From: Rodentibacter caecimuris | Lineage (GTDB): Bacteria; Pseudomonadota; Gammaproteobacteria; Enterobacterales; Pasteurellaceae | Length of the DNA: 6,889 nucleotides | Direction: 5' to 3' (one strand) | Assembly: GCF_024622045.1 (NCBI RefSeq) | Contig: NZ_JANKBP010000028.1 | Part shown: positions 4,730-6,889 of the stretch, one piece after another | How the letters are laid out: every line of letters begins with the position of its first letter | How positions within the stretch are numbered: position 1 is the stretch's first letter | Program-made: the position numbers and the translations under genes | Notes under the pieces: generated by a model | The model's database searches: none | The model's input: the letters and a program-made list of their open reading frames with translations, nothing else | What the model was told of the DNA's origin: nothing

Positions 4730-5742
4730 TTTTTCAAGCTTAGCCCTATAACTTCACCTAGCCGGACAGGAACAGCATTACCAATCATTCTACCCACGTC
4801 TTTTGTTTGCATTTTGACATCTCTAGGATGAAATTGGTAACCATCAGGAAAAGACTGAAAAATCGCGGCTTCACGCAATGAAATCGCGCGATCTTGCTCT
4901 GGGTGTCCAAAACGCCCATTACCATAACCATAGCATTGTGTTGTCATAGTTGGACTTGGTTCGTCCCAATGCATACGTCCATAAATACTTACATAAGTAG
5001 AGCCAGAATCTTTTTTATGGCAAGCTAAACGGAGTTCTTCAGGCCAATCTTTCCAAGAACCACCTTGTTTAGATGCTTGGATACGTTTCAGATTTATTTC
5101 ATTAAGAGATACCGCTCTGTGTAATGGGTCATCTTTATGCTGTTCACCAGCTTTAATTTTCGGCAAATGTCCAATAGCGTCTTTAATACTAACCCAATTT
5201 CCCTTATGTGTTGGCTTAATTAATTCAATTGGACCTAGCAGAGAAGCCAACAAAACATGACGGCGACGACGCTGAGGTATTCCATAGTCTGCACATACCA
5301 CTGTATCAGCCCAAGTATGATAGCCAAGGATCTCTAATTTTTGTACAAAATCATGATAAACCTGATGTTTAACGACTTCTGGTACATTTTCCATTGTAAC
5401 AAGTTCAGGCAGGTTTCCTTCAATCAAACGTGAAAAGGCATACAACAAGGGCCACTTTTTATCCATAGTTGTATCTTTACCTTGATTATATTTAGAAAAT
5501 GGCTGACAAGGAGCACATCCAGCCAATAAACGAATACTACCTTTTGAATAACGACCAGCAATTTCCGAGTTATCCACCAAGGAAACATCTTTATTAATAA
5601 ACTCAGCTTGATTATTAAATTCAAAGGCATAACGACATTGTTCCTCAATGTCATAACCTGCTTTTACTTTTATTCCGGCTTTCTGCAAACCAGCTGTCAA
5701 ACCACCAGCTCCACAAAATAAATCAATTGCTTCAATCATCAT
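4711..5742 (-). CDS. DNA (cytosine-5-)-methyltransferase
   Basis: 343 aa; ATG 5742 has GAGG at 8 bases. It transfers methyl from S-adenosylmethionine to carbon 5 of cytosine in a specific site. All core motifs are present: I DLFCGAGGLTAG (7-18), IV with catalytic Cys79 in APCQPFS, VI ENV (118-120), VIII QRRRR (157-161), IX REAAIFQSFPDG (290-301), X MIGNAVPVRLG (319-329). The target-recognition region is about 185-285, with STYVSIYGRMHWDEPSPTMT followed by GNGRFGHPEQDR. I cannot name the target sequence. The enzyme appears complete and active. No classical restriction endonuclease is adjacent; the neighbours are the convergent HEPN and DUF262 genes. It may be the modification half of that module, or an orphan enzyme that protects phage DNA from host restriction. 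Base composition (22 of 60 G/C at 5101-5160) is intermediate between cargo and phage genes. Confidence 0.95.
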   Translation of the reverse strand: MMIEAIDLFCGAGGLTAGLQKAGIKVKAGYDIEEQCRYAFEFNNQAEFINKDVSLVDNSEIAGRYSKGSIRLLAGCAPCQPFSKYNQGKDTTMDKKWPLLYAFSRLIEGNLPELVTMENVPEVVKHQVYHDFVQKLEILGYHTWADTVVCADYGIPQRRRRHVLLASLLGPIELIKPTHKGNWVSIKDAIGHLPKIKAGEQHKDDPLHRAVSLNEINLKRIQASKQGGSWKDWPEELRLACHKKDSGSTYVSIYGRMHWDEPSPTMTTQCYGYGNGRFGHPEQDRAISLREAAIFQSFPDGYQFHPRDVKMQTKDVGRMIGNAVPVRLGEVIGLSLKNHLQLI

Positions 5743-5958
5743 TCTATAACCTCACAATATTATTATATAAATTTTCATTTTAAAAATCGAGTTTTTTATC
5801 TGGGAAATCAAAAAAACCAACCTCACTTTTCTCTTTTCCACCTTTCATTGATTAAAAAACAAGCAATCAAACTACTTCATCAAAAAATTATTCTCTTAAA
5901 AATCAAGCAAATAATAACAAAATGAAATATCTATTATAAAATAAATCACTTTTTGTTA
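5743..5958. other. AT-rich intergenic region between methyltransferase and rightward promoter
   Basis: No gene is seen on either strand. It separates two divergent promoters and should carry the left operators of the phage. Visible structure: the inverted repeat TTGATT/AATCAA (5848-5853/5865-5870, 11-base spacer), and AAATCAC (5943-5949), which is also present at 1618-1624 over the -10 of pR. No start codon here has a convincing ribosome site or a long open frame. Confidence 0.5.
5762..5790 (-). promoter_or_regulatory. Putative promoter of the methyltransferase gene
   Basis: A perfect TATAAT lies at 5762-5767 on the minus strand, with a start near 5755 and a short leader of about 13 bases. 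The -35 at 17 bases spacing (TCGATT) is poor, 3 of 6. The gene is thus transcribed separately from cI and its cargo. The surrounding DNA is so AT-rich that the -10 could be partly chance. Confidence 0.4.
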
Positions 5959-5987
5959 TTGACATTTAAATTTCAAACCGTGATAAT
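5959..5987 (+). promoter_or_regulatory. Strong sigma-70 promoter in the pL position
   Basis: A perfect TTGACA (5959-5964), 17 bases, then GATAAT (5982-5987, 5 of 6); a start is expected near 5994. ATCAC at 5945-5949 and GTGAT at 5980-5984 form an inverted pair bracketing the promoter, and GTGAT sits just before the -10 exactly as in pR. In lambda order (cI, rex genes, pL, N) this is where pL belongs, and the direction agrees: same strand as cI, opposite to cro. Confidence 0.8.
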
Positions 5988-6061
5988 ACACACATAAAAA
6001 CAAAACCCACCTAGCAAGCCAAAGGCTGAGAGTAAGCAGAGACGGTGGAACCCGAAAGGGA

Positions 6062-6074
6062 TTGCTCTTTAACA
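6062..6074 (+). promoter_or_regulatory. boxA antitermination element (nutL-like)
   Basis: TTGCTCTTTAACA contains the full bacterial boxA (TGCTCTTTAACA as in rRNA leaders), about 70 bases downstream of the promoter start. boxA RNA is bound by NusB-NusE and assembles antitermination complexes. No canonical boxB (5-bp stem, 5-base GNRA-like loop) follows at the usual distance. The nearest hairpins are CCC-GAAA-GGG just upstream (6051-6060) and GCGG-CACACA-CCGC downstream (6118-6131). Confidence 0.7.
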
Positions 6075-6152
6075 GATTGAATAAGTGGATTAGCGTTATG
6101 GTTACCCCCTGTCCACGGCGGCACACACCGCAGAAAACCAACTTACTTTACT

Positions 6153-6231
6153 ATTGCACAGTGCATTGATGAACAGAGAACCAATCGAACCTAGGCGAGC
6201 GGAGAATGTAAACAAAAGTGTACTGTGCAAT
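6153..6231 (+). repeat. 10-bp perfect inverted repeat in the leader, abutting the Shine-Dalgarno
   Basis: ATTGCACAGT (6153-6162) and ACTGTGCAAT (6222-6231) can pair perfectly across a 59-base loop. The right arm ends 3 bases before AGAGGAG, the ribosome site of the basic 91-aa protein. The position between boxA and the start codon matches the RNase III-cut hairpin in the lambda N leader. It could control translation of the protein; function is inferred. Confidence 0.6.
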
Positions 6232-6248
6232 GGTAGAGGAGAAAAGAG

Positions 6249-6524
6249 ATGAACAAAAAAATCTTAACAAGATTGCGGGGTAAAGGCTTTAATAATCTCA
6301 AAGCCAAAGTCCGCAGACAATGTGTGAAAACACAACAAATAAACCAACCAAGCCCGGTTTCAAAAGTGCAAAGTGCGGTCAATTTTAGCGAATTTTCTTC
6401 CTTTATAAAATCTCGCAAACCGATTGATATTGCCAATTACCACTGCACAAAAGGCAAAGCAACCACAAACACCGTCCGAGCCAAACAGAAAAGACAAATG
6501 AGCTGCAGGGAGTTGGTGAGATAA
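6249..6524 (+). CDS. Basic 91-aa protein, candidate N-type antiterminator
   Basis: ATG 6249 follows AGAGGAG at 7 bases, a strong site. The protein is very basic: ten Lys/Arg in the first 27 residues (MNKKILTRLRGKGFNNLKAK then VRRQ), compatible with an arginine-rich RNA-binding helix. It has no hydrophobic segment and no known enzyme motif. Its position fits lambda N: first gene of the rightward transcript, behind boxA and a leader hairpin, ahead of terminators. A short stretch, SKVQSAVN, resembles the lambda N segment SRVESALN. Part of this is encoded by a DNA uptake signal (6371-6379 gives SAV), which weakens it as evidence of descent. N proteins diverge very fast, so the call rests on size, charge and context. 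The alternative is an unrelated small phage protein of unknown function. Confidence 0.55.
   Translation: MNKKILTRLRGKGFNNLKAKVRRQCVKTQQINQPSPVSKVQSAVNFSEFSSFIKSRKPIDIANYHCTKGKATTNTVRAKQKRQMSCRELVR
6370..6386 (+). other. Haemophilus-type DNA uptake signal sequence
   Basis: The core AAGTGCGGT (6371-6379) is followed by CAATTTT, the extended form used by the Haemophilus/Pasteurella/Aggregatibacter branch of the Pasteurellaceae for natural transformation. It lies inside the basic ORF in the frame reading SAV, a common coding frame for this signal. It is the only exact copy seen here. Confidence 0.85.
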
Positions 6525-6621
6525 ATATTTTTGGTGAAATAATCAGGCAAGCCTTAATAGAAATCTATTGATTAAAGTAACCTCGGTGATTGAGCAATCC
6601 GAGTAGGTCACGTCAAGACTA
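6525..6621 (+). other. Gene-free leader with hairpins before the tRNA-like element
   Basis: No coding frame is seen. Two clear hairpins are present: AATAG-AAAT-CTATT (6556-6569), and a longer one pairing CTCG (6582-6585) and GATT (6588-6591) with AATC (6596-6599) and CGAG (6600-6603) around a GAGC loop, with a 2-base bulge. The second lies 18 bases before the tRNA-like element. Confidence 0.5.
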
Positions 6622-6694
6622 GGGGAATTAGCTCAGAAGGTAGAGCGCCGGACGTAATCCGGGTGTCAATGGTTCGATTCCATTATTACCCGCA
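6622..6694 (+). tRNA. tRNA-like element with a shortened anticodon arm (probable pseudo-tRNA)
   Basis: A cloverleaf can be drawn. Acceptor GGGGAAT (6622-6628) pairs with ATTACCC (6685-6691), six of seven pairs. The D arm is GCTC/GAGC (6631-6634/6643-6646) with the loop AGAAGGTA. The T arm is AATGG/CCATT (6668-6672/6680-6684) with the canonical loop TTCGATT, and the variable loop is GTGTC. The anticodon arm CCGGA/TCCGG (6648-6652/6658-6662) leaves only five loop bases, CGTAA, two fewer than any normal tRNA. No CCA follows position 6692 (GCA instead). It is therefore unlikely to charge and decode. It could be a decayed phage tRNA, or a tRNA mimic kept as an RNase P/Z processing signal or as an attachment-like sequence. 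Confidence 0.6.
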
Positions 6695-6720
6695 GCTTGC
6701 ACCACAAGATAAAAAATGGG

Positions 6721-6834
6721 GAGCGGTTGAGCCTTACAAACCTAAAAGAAAGGCAACCACCCAAAACCGCTCTCAAAACCCGTGCGAAGCAATTCGCCCA
6801 ATCTTCTTGAATCTACTCCACGAGAGCGGTTTTT
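6721..6834 (+). promoter_or_regulatory. Mutually exclusive RNA stems (possible attenuator or antisense-type RNA)
   Basis: AAAACCGCTCTC (6763-6774) can pair perfectly over 12 bp with GAGAGCGGTTTT (6822-6833), which is followed by another T. The same strand can instead pair its AACCGCTC (6765-6772) with GAGCGGTT (6721-6728). A third stem competes with the second: GGTT (6725-6728) and GCCTT (6731-6735) with AAGGC (6750-6754) and AACC (6755-6758). Inside the 12-bp stem lies GCGAA-GCAA-TTCGC (6784-6797), a 5-bp hairpin with a GNRA tetraloop. No open frame is seen. The arrangement suits a switch, terminator or small RNA; which one cannot be told from sequence. Confidence 0.5.
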
Positions 6835-6849
6835 GATGGTTTAACCATC
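6835..6849. repeat. 15-bp palindrome GATGGTTTAACCATC
   Basis: Perfect 7-bp half sites lie around one central T, immediately after the T run of the long stem. As DNA this is the form of an operator for a dimeric regulator; as RNA the loop would be too tight for the inner pairs. No second copy was seen in the window. Confidence 0.45.
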
Positions 6850-6865
6850 GTTCCTTAGGTTATTT

Positions 6866-6889
6866 GCCCACTGTAACAGGTGGGCTTTT
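6866..6889 (+). terminator. Intrinsic terminator
   Basis: GCCCAC (6866-6871) pairs with GTGGGC (6880-6885) around an 8-base loop, followed by T residues to the window end (at least four). It would end the rightward transcript carrying the basic protein and tRNA-like element unless antitermination acts, as at lambda tL. Confidence 0.7.

Noticed and set aside
5891..5908. Sequence resembling lambda nutL boxA (CTCTTAAAAATCAAGC)
   Set aside because: It lies upstream of the promoter, so would not be transcribed by it, has no boxB, and the area is AT-rich enough for chance similarity.
6017..6060. GGCTGAGAG followed by GGAACCCG, hinting at a TPP riboswitch
   Set aside because: Only the CTGAGA-like core fits; the conserved second thiamine-sensing arm is absent and the context is a phage leader.
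6098..6169. 23-codon frame (MVTPCPRRHTPQ...) in the leader
   Set aside because: No clear ribosome site; it covers the possible hairpin at 6118-6131 and part of the inverted repeat, so structure explains the sequence better. A leader peptide is not excluded.
5956..6436. Minus-strand frames of 61 and 81 codons
   Set aside because: They are antisense to the leader and the basic protein, with no ribosome sites; the hydrophobic residues come from reading A-rich DNA backwards.
6622..6694. Functional tRNA with GTA (Tyr) anticodon
   Set aside because: The loop has only five bases if the stem is 5 bp, bacterial tRNA-Tyr has a long variable arm, and this element has a five-base one.

Overview
The window looks like the immunity and early-control region of a lambda-like temperate phage, most likely a prophage, in a member of the Pasteurellaceae. 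The host clue is one exact Haemophilus-type DNA uptake signal (AAGTGCGGT with an AT-rich tail) at 6371-6379. The phage reading rests on gene order: on the minus strand cro, a CII-type activator, a small HTH protein, a 38-codon overlapping ORF and an O-like replication initiator run off the left edge. On the plus strand a CI/LexA-type repressor gene runs the other way. Strong promoters lie back to back between cro and cI (pR and pRM).

Left part (1-1594): the replication gene carries four tandem 23-bp iterons inside its coding sequence (67-158), the arrangement seen at the lambda origin inside gene O. A plus-strand promoter (784-812) and a hairpin with a T tract (846-869) sit across the cII/HTH-gene junction. 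They predict a roughly 50-nt antisense RNA resembling lambda OOP.

Middle part (1714-5742): downstream of cI, in the position lambda uses for rexAB, is a cargo cassette. It holds a DUF4298 gene embedded in leftovers of another cI gene's 3' end, then a DUF262 gene overlapping a HEPN gene with an R-x4-H RNase-type motif. A cytosine-C5 DNA methyltransferase points back at them and overlaps the HEPN 3' end. The DUF262 gene is visibly AT-richer than the phage control genes (14 of 60 G/C at 2941-3000 against 27 of 60 at 1021-1080). DUF262 + HEPN + m5C methyltransferase is the best candidate for an undescribed system: a prophage-carried defence or superinfection-exclusion module expressed in the lysogen.

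Right part (5743-6889): an AT-rich intergenic region leads to a near-consensus plus-strand promoter (pL position), a perfect boxA and an inverted repeat just before a strong Shine-Dalgarno. A short, very basic 91-aa protein follows, with the position and character of an N-type antiterminator. After it comes 365 bases without a gene, filled with hairpins: a tRNA-like element whose anticodon arm is two bases short, two mutually exclusive long stems, a 15-bp palindrome and a final intrinsic terminator.

All family assignments are from reading sequence motifs; no database search was possible.
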